DNA of 64,000 bases, taken from contig NZ_JAHBZY010000006.1 of the NCBI RefSeq assembly GCF_019635155.1, forward strand, positions 84,461-148,460, written 5' to 3'. The translations under genes and the position numbers were made by a program. Positions 8,256 through 17,152 of the stretch are shown piece after piece. Origin of the DNA: Nitrosomonas sp. (GTDB taxonomy: Bacteria > Pseudomonadota > Gammaproteobacteria > Burkholderiales > Nitrosomonadaceae). Position 1 is the stretch's first letter. Each line of letters opens with the position of its first letter. A model generated the notes under the pieces. That model saw only the letters and a program-made list of their open reading frames with translations, was not told where the DNA came from and ran no database searches.

Positions 8256-9112
8256 TTTACAAAAATTTCCGATACATTTTCCATCTTGCCATCGACGATC
8301 TCGCTGAAGGTCTGCTCGATGCTGGCATTCGGCAGGCGCTTGATCAGCACTTTGTCGCCCATGTTTCCGGATTCTCTGAGTTGCAAGCGATGGCGCGAGT
8401 GCTCTTGCATCGGAATGGCGGCGGACGATTGCAGCACAAGTGCTTCGCGTTGCCCCGGCAATGTGACGTTGCCGATGGATTTGAATTGCACGGTGTTATC
8501 CAAGTCGGTGATGTAGATTGCGCGTTTGGACAGTTCGCCGAGAATATAATAATTCCAGAACGTCCGGTTGGCGCCGAAACGGATGAAAAATTTACGCGCG
8601 GCTTCATCCACTTGATCGGAGCACAATCCTTGCGCATTGGCATCAATATTCATTTGCACGATGAACACCGGCTTTACGAACAGATCTTTACGATCCAGAA
8701 TGCTTGCCAACGGATCGATCGCCATGTCCATCCATGAATCTTCCGCAACGTTTGTGCCACGATGCAGCAATTGTTTACCTGCTGCATCCGGCGTGATTAT
8801 CCGGTTATCGAAAAAAAGTATCGATTGATCGGGTGGTGCGCCCGGTACCGTATAGCGCAGGAAGTTGGGGTCCTTGGAAAAAACCTTGAAAGTCAATGTC
8901 AGGTTGTCGGCGGCATGAAGGCGCAGAATATCGATAGTGTCATGGTCAAAATAGACCGCTACACCGCTTTCGGAAGATTTGAGCAGCAGACCTGCATTGC
9001 GCAGCGACGCGGTGCAGGGGCCGGTGGGAACGAATTCGAGCATTTTGCAGCCGTGACCTGAGAAATAGTCATGTTCAATGGTGATACTGAAGAGCGGACG
9101 GTAAGCACCCAT
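8252..9112 (-). CDS. Unknown protein, partner of the DUF4255 gene
   Basis: I do not recognise a named domain. The 286-residue protein begins YRPLFSITIEHDYFSGHGCKMLEFVPTGPC and looks soluble and beta-rich, with no signal peptide or membrane helix. Proteins with similar openings occur beside DUF4255 proteins in tail-like (eCIS or phage) clusters; this is recollection and not proof. It lies 33 bp downstream of the DUF4255 gene on the same strand, so the two are likely cotranscribed. Its stop overlaps the convergent flavoenzyme gene by 4 bp. Its role is unknown. Confidence 0.65.
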   Translation of the reverse strand: MGAYRPLFSITIEHDYFSGHGCKMLEFVPTGPCTASLRNAGLLLKSSESGVAVYFDHDTIDILRLHAADNLTLTFKVFSKDPNFLRYTVPGAPPDQSILFFDNRIITPDAAGKQLLHRGTNVAEDSWMDMAIDPLASILDRKDLFVKPVFIVQMNIDANAQGLCSDQVDEAARKFFIRFGANRTFWNYYILGELSKRAIYITDLDNTVQFKSIGNVTLPGQREALVLQSSAAIPMQEHSRHRLQLRESGNMGDKVLIKRLPNASIEQTFSEIVDGKMENVSEIFVN

Positions 9113-9145
9113 AGTCTGATCAATCCATAAATTTTTACGTCACGA

Positions 9146-9715
9146 TTATTTAACCAGCGGTTTCGGTTCGCCAACAACCGCGGTGCGGCCCACGATATCC
9201 TCGGCGTCGAAAGCAACCATGCGGACGCGATAGACAATCGAAGGGAGATATTTGCCGCCCAGGGCGCCCCACAAATTGCTTAAGTCCTGAATGGAAAGAT
9301 TCTCGATATCCAGAATCAGTTTTTCGATACGTGAATCCAGTTCAGGCACCGATTGCTGATTGATCACGTGGTTTTTCTGAAAAAAACTGATGGTGCTGGA
9401 CAGGAATTTTAATGCTTCAGGATAGTTGTTACCGGTGAAATTGGCCGTCATCATCAAGTAGATGTTGAAATAGAGCGGTAGGCTGTTTTGTACCTCGCGA
9501 TCGCCGACTTCGTGGAGGTTGACATTGCGGAACGGAACCGCATCCTTCTCGATATTGACCAGAAAAATGACCAGTTTGTTGCTGACATTGGTGGCGACGG
9601 TGCCATCCAGTTCCAGCAAATTGGATACCACCACCACATCTTCGTTGAGGTTGTAAATACGGCGAAAGTGTTGATTCAATTGCGTTGCGAGTAGTTGTAC
9701 GGTGAGGTTGATCAT
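9146..9715 (-). CDS. DUF4255 (Pvc16-like) protein
   Basis: The 189-residue protein has the start MINLTVQLLATQLNQHF and the body LVIFLVNIEKDAVPFRN, LYFNIYLMMTANF and YPEALKFLSSTISFFQKNHV. These are typical of DUF4255 proteins such as Pvc16. In extracellular contractile injection systems this family is linked to the tail terminator or sheath end. No sheath, tube, baseplate or spike gene is visible in this window, so the protein is an orphan here or serves another role. It is the middle of a three-gene minus-strand run: ATPase, DUF4255, unknown, with gaps of 33 bp on each side. Confidence 0.75.
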   Translation of the reverse strand: MINLTVQLLATQLNQHFRRIYNLNEDVVVVSNLLELDGTVATNVSNKLVIFLVNIEKDAVPFRNVNLHEVGDREVQNSLPLYFNIYLMMTANFTGNNYPEALKFLSSTISFFQKNHVINQQSVPELDSRIEKLILDIENLSIQDLSNLWGALGGKYLPSIVYRVRMVAFDAEDIVGRTAVVGEPKPLVK

Positions 9716-9748
9716 AGAGGAGCGCGGTAATAAGTGAATGGAAAAGGG

Positions 9749-11269
9749 TTAGCGCCGTTTTCGTCCGAGCATCGAGCCAAGTAAGCCGCGAGTGATTTCA
9801 CGTGCGATTGATGAGCCGACGGAACGGGCGGCGCTTTTTGCGAATGCGTCGATCATTCCTTCCCGCCGCCCGCCGCGTTTGCCGGTTGATCCCAATAATA
9901 GATCGCTCAGATCGGGCCAAAAGGTATTGGTTGCAGAGTTCTTCGAATCCTGCGAATCCGTGGTTCCAGGCGAATCGGCAGCAGGATGCCCGATACCGGC
10001 TCGTTTTTGCAACAATTCAAAGGCGCTTTCCCGGTCAACGGCTTGCTCATACACACCGGCTACAAGCGAGGATTGCATCAATTGTACGCGTTCTTGCGTT
10101 GAGATGGGACCGATCTGGCTGACAGGCGGCAATATGAAAGCGCGCTGCGTGATAGCCGGTGTGCCGCCGGTATCGAGAAACGAGACTAACGCTTCACCGA
10201 CGGAGAGTTCCAGAATTGCTTGTTTGATGTTCAAGTGCGGATTGGGCCGCATGGTTTCGGCGATGATAGTGACCGCTTTTTGATCGCGTGGTGTAAATGC
10301 ACGCAATGCATGCTGGATGCGATTACCGAGTTGCGCCAATATTTTTTGCGGGATATCCAGCGGATTTTGCGTGACGAAATAGATACCGACTCCTTTTGAA
10401 CGGATCAGGCGTACCACTTGCTCGATTTTTTCCAATAGCGCAGGCGAGGCCATGTTGAAAAGCAGATGCGCTTCGTCAAAGAAGAATACCAACTTGGGTT
10501 TGTCGCGATCGCCGCATTCCGGCAGATGATCGTATAACTCGGATAACAACCATAACAGGAAGCAACTGTACAGCCGTGGCGAATTGAGTAATTTTTCAGC
10601 GGCCAGGATATTGATGACGCCTTGGCCATCGATGGTTTGCATTAAATCTTCGATAGCGAGCATCGGTTCACCAAAGAATCGATCGCCACCCTGTGCCTCA
10701 ATTTGCAGCAAGGCTCGCTGGATTGCGCCGATCGAAGCGGGCGAGACATTGCCGTATCGGGTTTTAAACGTATCCGCGTTATCTCCGGCAAACTGAAGCA
10801 AGGCGCGCAAATCCTTCAAGTCGAGCAATAACAAGCCTTGATCGTCGGCTACTCTGAAAATCAGCGTCAGAACGCCTTCCTGTGTTTCGTTCAAGTTCAG
10901 CAGGCGTGAGAGCAGCAGTGGCCCCATATCGGAAATTGTCGCGCGTAGCGGATGGCCGCTTTCCTGCAGCACATCCCATAATGTTACCGGAAAGCCTTGC
11001 CAGCTTGGTTCATCCAGTTGCAATTTTTCCAAGCGCGTTTTCAGTTTGTCAGACAGCACCCCGGGTTTGCTGATGCCTGTCAGGTCGCCTTTAATGTCGG
11101 CCATAAAAACCGGTACGCCGATGCTGGAAAAGCTTTCCGCCATTTTTTGCAGCGTCACGGTTTTGCCGGTGCCGGTTGCGCCGGTAATGCAGCCGTGCCG
11201 CGTGGCCATCGCGGGTAAAAGTGCTAATTCTGCGGTATTGGTTGCGGCGATGATCAATGAATTTACCAT
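9749..11269 (-). CDS. yjgR: DUF853 HerA-like ATPase (YjgR family)
   Basis: This is a 506-residue P-loop ATPase of the HerA/FtsK-related DUF853 group, as in E. coli YjgR. It has Walker A GATGTGKT near residue 32, MADIKGDLTGIS, a Walker B LVFFFDEAHLLF near residue 265, and sensor-like VTQNPLDIPQKILAQLGNRIQHALRAFTPRDQKA. The C-terminal tail (KRGGRREGMIDAFAKSAARSVGSSIAREITRGLLGSMLG) is also characteristic. The physiological role of the family is not settled; relatives pump or unwind DNA. The upstream region (11,270-11,429) is shared with the divergent glucokinase gene. The two small genes downstream may be cotranscribed. Confidence 0.9.
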   Translation of the reverse strand: MVNSLIIAATNTAELALLPAMATRHGCITGATGTGKTVTLQKMAESFSSIGVPVFMADIKGDLTGISKPGVLSDKLKTRLEKLQLDEPSWQGFPVTLWDVLQESGHPLRATISDMGPLLLSRLLNLNETQEGVLTLIFRVADDQGLLLLDLKDLRALLQFAGDNADTFKTRYGNVSPASIGAIQRALLQIEAQGGDRFFGEPMLAIEDLMQTIDGQGVINILAAEKLLNSPRLYSCFLLWLLSELYDHLPECGDRDKPKLVFFFDEAHLLFNMASPALLEKIEQVVRLIRSKGVGIYFVTQNPLDIPQKILAQLGNRIQHALRAFTPRDQKAVTIIAETMRPNPHLNIKQAILELSVGEALVSFLDTGGTPAITQRAFILPPVSQIGPISTQERVQLMQSSLVAGVYEQAVDRESAFELLQKRAGIGHPAADSPGTTDSQDSKNSATNTFWPDLSDLLLGSTGKRGGRREGMIDAFAKSAARSVGSSIAREITRGLLGSMLGRKRR

Positions 11270-11429
11270 CTCGTCAATTAAAAAATACTGTCTGTCGCGA
11301 CTAATTGTATGTCAAACTTCAGCAAAGACAATAAAAACATGTCGGTAAATAAATGCTATTTTGTATGTCCGAAAGAATTCTTTGTTCGATGAACAATGCG
11401 TCTTGATTAACTGTCGGATTAAAATTTGC

Positions 11430-12428
11430 GTGAATAAAAAACTGATTTGCGGTGATATTGGCGGCACCAAAACCATTTTGCAATTGGTCGAAATAACCGA
11501 AGGCAACGGCCAGGAGCGCTTGATTCAACGCTATCATAGCGCGGACTTTAAAACCTTCTCCGAAATCCTGAAAGACTTTCTGAATCAAGCCGGGATTTCC
11601 GGTCAACCCCATGTGGCTTGTTTTGCAGTGGCGGGGCCGATTGTAGAACAGCAGGCGAAACTGACGAATTTGCCGTGGCAGCTTAGCAGTGAGGATCTTT
11701 CGTCGGAATTTTCAATTCCCATGGTGAAACTGCTCAACGATTTTGAAGCGGTTGCCGTGGCGATCGAACATATGCCGTCCAGCGATTTGCTGACTTTGCA
11801 AGCCGGGCAAGCGCACCCGCGGGCCATGCGCGTTGTGTTGGGTGCGGGAACCGGCATGGGAGTGGCCTGGCTGGCTTGGTTGCATGACCGTTATCACGCA
11901 CTGCCCACGGAAGCGGGGCATATTGATTTTGCGCCGGTTGATTCGCTGCAGATTCAGTTATTGGAAGCGCTCCACCAGCGATTGAGTCATGTATCGGTTG
12001 AGCGGATATTATCCGGATCGGGATTGACAAATATTTTTAAATTTCTGCAAGAAAACGATGCTGAGAATTTTCATTCGAACCCGATCGAACTCGGGGAGGA
12101 TAGCGGCGCGGCCATTACGTCACTGGCTCTGATTCATCATCATCCGGTGGCGATTCAATCGCTGGAACTGTTTGCTGAGATTTATGGCGCGTATGCCGGT
12201 AATCTGGCGCTCGCCGGGTTATGCCGCGGCGGCGTTTATCTTGCCGGCGGAATTGCGCCGAAAATTGCCGACGTGCTGTGTTCGGGCGGTTTTATCAGGG
12301 CATTTTGCGCTAAAGGACGATTCTCCGCATTGCTGCGCGAGATTCCGGTGCATATCATCACCAATCCGCAAGCAGGTTTGTCAGGCGCGCAACAAGAAGC
12401 GCAGCGCTTGCTTAATCGCGCTGGTTAA
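11430..12428 (+). CDS. glk: Glucokinase
   Basis: Glk phosphorylates glucose with ATP to glucose 6-phosphate in the cytoplasm. The protein shows phosphate motif GDIGGTKT at its N terminus, LLNDFEAVAVAI, the adenosine-binding LGAGTGMGVAWL, EAGHIDFAP with the catalytic region, ERILSGSGLTNIF and GGVYLAGGIAPK. This is the PF02685 glucokinase type and not ROK. I choose GTG 11430 (VNKKLICGDIGG), giving 332 residues, close to the usual 320-330. The open frame extends to TTG 11361, but that would add a non-homologous tail. Glucan phosphorylase follows 81 bp downstream, so the pair probably serves storage-glucan turnover. Confidence 0.9.
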   Translation: MNKKLICGDIGGTKTILQLVEITEGNGQERLIQRYHSADFKTFSEILKDFLNQAGISGQPHVACFAVAGPIVEQQAKLTNLPWQLSSEDLSSEFSIPMVKLLNDFEAVAVAIEHMPSSDLLTLQAGQAHPRAMRVVLGAGTGMGVAWLAWLHDRYHALPTEAGHIDFAPVDSLQIQLLEALHQRLSHVSVERILSGSGLTNIFKFLQENDAENFHSNPIELGEDSGAAITSLALIHHHPVAIQSLELFAEIYGAYAGNLALAGLCRGGVYLAGGIAPKIADVLCSGGFIRAFCAKGRFSALLREIPVHIITNPQAGLSGAQQEAQRLLNRAG

Positions 12429-12509
12429 TCAAGCCGATGGTGGCTTGGTTGCCGATATGCGATAAACTTGACGATTGCCGATCATTATTTTTAGTTTTGG
12501 AGAACTCGA

Positions 12510-15065
12510 ATGTTTCCGCGAACTGCTTTTACCGTCACTGTAAATCCTAAGATTCCACCCCGGCTTAAGCGTCTGGAAGAATTGGCCAATAATCTTTGGT
12601 ATAGCTGGGATCGCGCTACCCGTACACTTTTTTCCCGGCTTGATCCGCATTTATGGGAAGCGGTCGGCCACAATCCCAAAGCGTTTTTGAAACGCGTCGA
12701 CGAATTCGCTTTGATACGGGCGACCGAAGACCGGGTTTTTCTGGCTTCGTATAACAGTATTCTGTCGACGTATGATTCTTATCATGATACGCCGTCTGTT
12801 CAGAATGGCGCCGATGGATTAGGTTCGCAGGATCAAGTTGCTTATTTCTGTTTTGAATTCGGTTTTCACGAAAGCTTGCCCATTTATTCGGGCGGCTTGG
12901 GCATATTGGCGGGCGATCACTGTAAGGCCGCGAGCGATTTGCATTTGCCGTTTGTAGCGATCGGCTTACTGTATCGTCAAGGCTATTTCTTCCAAACGAT
13001 CGATAGCCAGGGAAACCAGCAGGTTACGTATACATTGGCTGATTTTGAGGATCTTCCGGTTAACCCGGTGTTGCATCCGGATGGTTCCAGTGTTCACATC
13101 GAAGTACCGTTACCGCATCGCAAGGTGATTGCCAAAATATGGCAAGCAAGGATCGGTCATGTCATGTTGTATCTATTGGATACCGATTTGCCGGAAAACT
13201 CGCCGCAGGATCGCTATATCACGCATAACCTGTATGGCGGCGACAAAACGATGCGGATCGAACAAGAGATCATCCTGGGCATGGGAGGCGTGCGGACGCT
13301 GCGCGCGCTTGGCATTGAGCCGACGGTATGGCATATCAACGAGGGGCACGCGGCGTTTATGATCCTGGAGCGTATTTATAATCTGGTGCAGCAAGGATTG
13401 GATTTTGCCAGTGCTCTGGAAAGCGTGGCGGTTAACACGGTTTTCACCACGCATACCGCCGTGCCTGCCGGACATGACCATTTTAGCCCGGATATGATGC
13501 AATCCTATTTCGATAGCTTTTATCGCAGCCTGAATATTTCTTATGATGATTTCATGGCGCTCGGTCATGTGCCTGGAAGCGCCGATTTCAACATGACTGC
13601 GTTAGCAATCCACGGCTCGCGAACGCACAATGGTGTCAGCAAAATACACGGGGGCGTATCCGCGGATATTTGCCGGGATTTATGGCCGCAAATTGAGCCG
13701 GAAGAAAATCCGATAACTTATGTCACGAATGGCGTGCACGTGCCGACTTTTCTGGCGCAAGAGTGGGCGGATTTGTTTGACCGTTATTTGGGCTATGAAT
13801 GGCGCAATAAAATGTGCGATACCGAGTACTGGTCGCGGATCGATGCAATTCCCGATCATTTGTTCTGGAGCGTGCGGCAGTCGTTAAAGTCACAAATGTT
13901 TTACGGCATCCGCTCGCGCATTACCGATCAGAATACCCGTAACCGCGGATCGGAGGCGCATCTCGACCGGTTGTTGAAATTTGTCGATCCGATTAATCCC
14001 AACATACTGACGCTTGGATTCGCCCGCCGTTTTGCAACCTATAAGCGCGCCACGTTATTGTTTGAGAATCTCGATTGGTTACGGAAAATCATTCTCGACC
14101 AGGATCGTCCCGTATTGCTGATTTTTGCCGGCAAGGCTCATCCCGCTGACGTGCCGGGGCAGGACCTAATTCGGCGCATTAGCCAGGTTGCCAGTTTTCC
14201 GGAGTTTGAAGGACGGCTGCTGTTGATCGAGGGTTACGATTTGCGCTTAGCCCGTCGGCTGGTCGCCGGTGTCGATGTCTGGCTTAACAATCCGATTTAT
14301 CCGTTGGAAGCAAGCGGTACATCCGGTATGAAAGCAGGGATCAACGGCGCGATTAATTTAAGTGTGCTGGATGGTTGGTGGGGGGAAGGCTACGACGGCA
14401 AAAATGGCTGGGCGATCAAGCCGGGTCCTCAAGACATGGAAGGCATTCTGCGGGATAAAGAAGAAAGCCGCGCTTTGTATGAGATTCTGCAAGATCAGGT
14501 GATTCCTTTGTATTACAACTACGGTAAGCTGGGTTATTCGCCTGGATGGGTGAAGATGGCGAAGCATTCGATGCTGTCGTTGTTGCCGTGTTATAACGCA
14601 ACCCGCATGGTAGATGAATATGTCACGAAATTTTATAAGCCCGCCAGTCGTCAAGGTACGTTATATGCCGCTCAGGATTATGCAAACGCGAAGAATATCG
14701 CAGCTTGGAAAACTAAAATAAAACAGGGTTGGACCGGAGTTTCTTTGAGACGCTTGGATACGCCTTGTGAGCGCATCTGCTTTGACGAAACTTTGAGTTT
14801 CAGGGTAGCCGCGAAATTGAACAATCTGGCTCCCGACGATGTGGTGGTCGAACTGTTGATTTGCCGACGGTTCAAGACAACCCGGTTAAGCAATTTCAAA
14901 CATTTTCAATTCACCTTTACAGGCATGCTGGATTCCGGCGAACACTTGTTTGAACTCAAGCTAACTCCCGAATTGTGCGGCAAGCAGGAATATTTTATTC
15001 GTGTATACCCGTATCATTCGCTGCTGACTCATCCGTTGGAAATGGGTTTAATGGTGTGGCTGTGA
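12510..15065 (+). CDS. glgP: Alpha-glucan (glycogen) phosphorylase
   Basis: The enzyme releases glucose 1-phosphate from alpha-1,4-glucan using PLP. The 851-residue protein belongs to the TIGR02094 branch with an N-terminal DUF3417 segment (RLEELANNLWYSWDRATRTLF). It shows FEFGFHESLPIYSGGLGILAGDHCKAASDL, WHINEGHAAFMILERI, and the PLP-lysine region EASGTSGMKAGINGAINLSVLDGWWGEG. A GGAG site lies 8 nt before ATG 12510. It follows glk in the same direction, which fits degradation of glycogen and recycling of free glucose. The VOC-family gene follows 37 bp downstream. Confidence 0.95.
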   Translation: MFPRTAFTVTVNPKIPPRLKRLEELANNLWYSWDRATRTLFSRLDPHLWEAVGHNPKAFLKRVDEFALIRATEDRVFLASYNSILSTYDSYHDTPSVQNGADGLGSQDQVAYFCFEFGFHESLPIYSGGLGILAGDHCKAASDLHLPFVAIGLLYRQGYFFQTIDSQGNQQVTYTLADFEDLPVNPVLHPDGSSVHIEVPLPHRKVIAKIWQARIGHVMLYLLDTDLPENSPQDRYITHNLYGGDKTMRIEQEIILGMGGVRTLRALGIEPTVWHINEGHAAFMILERIYNLVQQGLDFASALESVAVNTVFTTHTAVPAGHDHFSPDMMQSYFDSFYRSLNISYDDFMALGHVPGSADFNMTALAIHGSRTHNGVSKIHGGVSADICRDLWPQIEPEENPITYVTNGVHVPTFLAQEWADLFDRYLGYEWRNKMCDTEYWSRIDAIPDHLFWSVRQSLKSQMFYGIRSRITDQNTRNRGSEAHLDRLLKFVDPINPNILTLGFARRFATYKRATLLFENLDWLRKIILDQDRPVLLIFAGKAHPADVPGQDLIRRISQVASFPEFEGRLLLIEGYDLRLARRLVAGVDVWLNNPIYPLEASGTSGMKAGINGAINLSVLDGWWGEGYDGKNGWAIKPGPQDMEGILRDKEESRALYEILQDQVIPLYYNYGKLGYSPGWVKMAKHSMLSLLPCYNATRMVDEYVTKFYKPASRQGTLYAAQDYANAKNIAAWKTKIKQGWTGVSLRRLDTPCERICFDETLSFRVAAKLNNLAPDDVVVELLICRRFKTTRLSNFKHFQFTFTGMLDSGEHLFELKLTPELCGKQEYFIRVYPYHSLLTHPLEMGLMVWL

Positions 15066-15102
15066 ATTCCTGGCTTAAGATTAAAGACAAGGAGATGCAT
15101 TG

Positions 15103-15483
15103 ATGAGCCGTAATCCAGTCGGTTGGTTTGAAATCTATGTGCAGGATATGGTGCGGGCTAAACGATTCTATGAGTCGGTTTTTCAAATCAAGCTCGAGTG
15201 CTTACCGACGCCTGCGGATATGTCCGTCGAGCTTTGGAGTTTTCCGATGATCGAAAATGCCATGGGCGCATCCGGTGCATTGGTCAAGATGGCAGATGGA
15301 CCGTCAGGCGGCAATTGCGTGCTGGTTTATTTTTCGTGCGCCGATTGCGCCATCGAAGCTGCTCGTGTAACTTCTTCGGGCGGGGAAATAGTGCGGGATA
15401 AAATGCCGATCGGTCAGTATGGGTTCATCGCGTTGATCCGTGACACCGAAGGCAACATGATCGGTTTGCATTCTATGAAGTAG
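15103..15483 (+). CDS. VOC family protein (glyoxalase/bleomycin-resistance fold)
   Basis: The 126-residue protein contains paired beta-alpha-beta-beta-beta units of the vicinal oxygen chelate fold. It begins NPVGWFEIYVQDMVRAKRFYE and ends GFIALIRDTEGNMIGLHS, with a C-terminal Glu/His-type metal position (DTEGN, GLHS). Members range from dioxygenases to antibiotic-binding proteins, and the substrate cannot be read from the sequence. ATG 15103 is chosen because AAGGAG lies 8 nt upstream; TTG 15100 is the longer in-frame alternative. It lies just after glgP on the same strand. Confidence 0.85.
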   Translation: MSRNPVGWFEIYVQDMVRAKRFYESVFQIKLECLPTPADMSVELWSFPMIENAMGASGALVKMADGPSGGNCVLVYFSCADCAIEAARVTSSGGEIVRDKMPIGQYGFIALIRDTEGNMIGLHSMK

Positions 15484-15536
15484 CTTGTAACAGCGGTCCC
15501 GCCGCAAGCAGCGGGTTTGCTATCGCGGGAGAATTC

Positions 15537-15657
15537 TTATTTGTTGCGGATACCGGCACGATTTTGTTCCAGTGCTTTGACAATCGCTTTGATGTCCGCT
15601 TTGCTGACACCCGTTAGCGCGGCTTGTTCGCTAATGATCTGAATGAATCTGGTAATG
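15537..15657 (-). pseudogene. HU-like DNA-binding protein remnant
   Basis: On the minus strand this stretch reads TITRFIQIISEQAALTG, then VSKADIKAIVKALEQN, and stops at TAA 15539-15537. It resembles the N-terminal helices of HU-family proteins (a pattern like xLIxxIAEQAGLSKADxKAxxxAL). There is no start codon: an in-frame TAG lies just upstream, and the beta-arm domain is absent. I read it as a decayed HU-like gene downstream of yraN. The match rests on pattern only and is short. Confidence 0.4.
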
Positions 15658-15700
15658 GTTTGATACTATCCCGGTTCAATCCGAGCTGGTTGTAAACGCA

Positions 15701-16039
15701 TTATTCGCCAAACGCATTCTTAATCCATTCGATTTTTCTGCCATCATCACCCGACAGCAGCAGCGCATCAAACCGGCAAGGAGGTTCACTGTTGATTTGC
15801 GCCAGATAATGCCGGGCGGTGCGCAGCAATTTGGCTTGTTTGATTGGTGTGATGCTGGCAGCGGCGCCTCCGAATGCTTCATTCGAGCGCATACGGACTT
15901 CGATAAACACCAATGCATCATGGTCGCGCATGATCAGGTCAATTTCTCCAAAGCGGCAGCGGTAATTTTGCGCGAGAAGCACCAGTTGTTGCCGCTGCAA
16001 AAAAGCAATGGCGATTTTCTCGGCATCACTGCCTTTCAT
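15701..16039 (-). CDS. yraN: YraN family endonuclease-fold protein (UPF0102)
   Basis: This 112-residue protein has the restriction-endonuclease-like core of the UPF0102/YraN family. It starts with GSDAEKIAIAFLQRQQ, then NYRCRFGEIDLIMRD and LVFIEVRMRSNEAFGG, giving the E...GEIDLI...FIEVR metal-binding pattern. Its biochemical role is not settled; a link to DNA processing or uptake has been proposed for relatives. Its start overlaps the end of lpoA by 14 bp, the same lpoA-yraN order as in E. coli. This synteny strengthens both calls. Confidence 0.93.
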   Translation of the reverse strand: MKGSDAEKIAIAFLQRQQLVLLAQNYRCRFGEIDLIMRDHDALVFIEVRMRSNEAFGGAAASITPIKQAKLLRTARHYLAQINSEPPCRFDALLLSGDDGRKIEWIKNAFGE

Positions 16040-17144
16040 CTTCGCTGCTATTCCCGGATGTCGTGATGAGCTGCACTTTACCTTGCTTAAATTGCGCCGG
16101 GATGGGTTCGCGCACGAATAAATTGGGCGGGTTAAAACGAATGTTCCCGGTTACACCGTCTAATGTAATCTGATTGGCTGAATGTACTTGCAGTAAGTTG
16201 ATCATTAAACGAAAAGCATCGATACCCAAGGCATAGAGGCGCTCCATTTCAGTACTTCTGGGGTTGCCGGTATGGCGGTAAGCCATTACAGCGGGGTGAT
16301 CGGGCTGTAACAGCCATGGCATATCGAGAAATCGAATGCCCTCTAAATCGTTATTGAGGAGAAAATTATCGAAACCGGTAAAAATTTGTGAAGTGGCATA
16401 GACCGGAGCTTCGGGATCGAGATAAGCGCGGACAATGCGCGATTTTTCCGCATCCAGGGCAAGAAAAACCAATCGCTCTTCTCCAGCGGTTAAGTCTCGT
16501 AGCTGCTGCAGAAGCACCGAACTATCGGTATAACGATATGATTGTGCAGTATGGTTGTATTCGTCTTGCCATCGCTGCATGAAAGCATTTTGTAATCGTC
16601 CGGATAAGGCGCTGTCATCTCCGATGACGATGGCATGATTTCTGCCGCTTAAGAACGCCAATTCGGCAATTTGATTGGCTTCTGTGTCTGTTTGTAAACC
16701 GAAGAGATAAAGATTCTCCGGTAAGGTTAGATGAGTATCAACCGTGTTCAATGTGAGTGTCGGAACCGCCAAAGTTTGGCTGGATGCGATGGCGGAAACA
16801 CCGTCCCGGGTGAGCGGGCCAACCACGAATACCGCACCGGAAGCGAGCGCATGATGATAATTCATGAGAATATCGAGCGGTTCGTCGCTGGTTGAGTATA
16901 ACCGGATAGTGAGCGGTAATCCTTGCCCGCGTTGTGCGGCGACTTCAAACCCTTCTTTAACGACATTTGCCGCCCCCGCAAATGCCGGGGATTCCAACGG
17001 TAATATCAACGCAATATGGGACACAATCACGGGTCCGGCGGCTATGCCTGACAGCGGTGAGTCTTCTTGATCGGTGGCCAATACTGCCTGGTTGCCGTAT
17101 ATTGCCAGAAGCAATGCCAGGAAAATCGAAAAGAAACGTGCCAT
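16026..17144 (-). CDS. lpoA: LpoA-like penicillin-binding protein activator (LppC family)
   Basis: The protein has about 372 residues and a signal peptide (MARFFSIFLALLLAIYGNQAVLA). It is followed by a periplasmic-binding-protein-like fold (IALILPLESPAFAGAANVVKEGF, FVVGPLTRDGVSAI) characteristic of the LppC/LpoA family. LpoA activates PBP1A from the outer membrane in E. coli. No clear lipobox cysteine is seen after this signal peptide, and the N-terminal TPR domain of E. coli LpoA is absent, so this is the short form. I place the start at ATG 17144, because the longer frame (to 17195) would run into rsmI and precede the signal peptide. It diverges from rsmI with only about 8 bp between starts. 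Confidence 0.85.
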   Translation of the reverse strand: MARFFSIFLALLLAIYGNQAVLATDQEDSPLSGIAAGPVIVSHIALILPLESPAFAGAANVVKEGFEVAAQRGQGLPLTIRLYSTSDEPLDILMNYHHALASGAVFVVGPLTRDGVSAIASSQTLAVPTLTLNTVDTHLTLPENLYLFGLQTDTEANQIAELAFLSGRNHAIVIGDDSALSGRLQNAFMQRWQDEYNHTAQSYRYTDSSVLLQQLRDLTAGEERLVFLALDAEKSRIVRAYLDPEAPVYATSQIFTGFDNFLLNNDLEGIRFLDMPWLLQPDHPAVMAYRHTGNPRSTEMERLYALGIDAFRLMINLLQVHSANQITLDGVTGNIRFNPPNLFVREPIPAQFKQGKVQLITTSGNSSEDERQ

Positions 17145-17152
17145 GGATGAAA

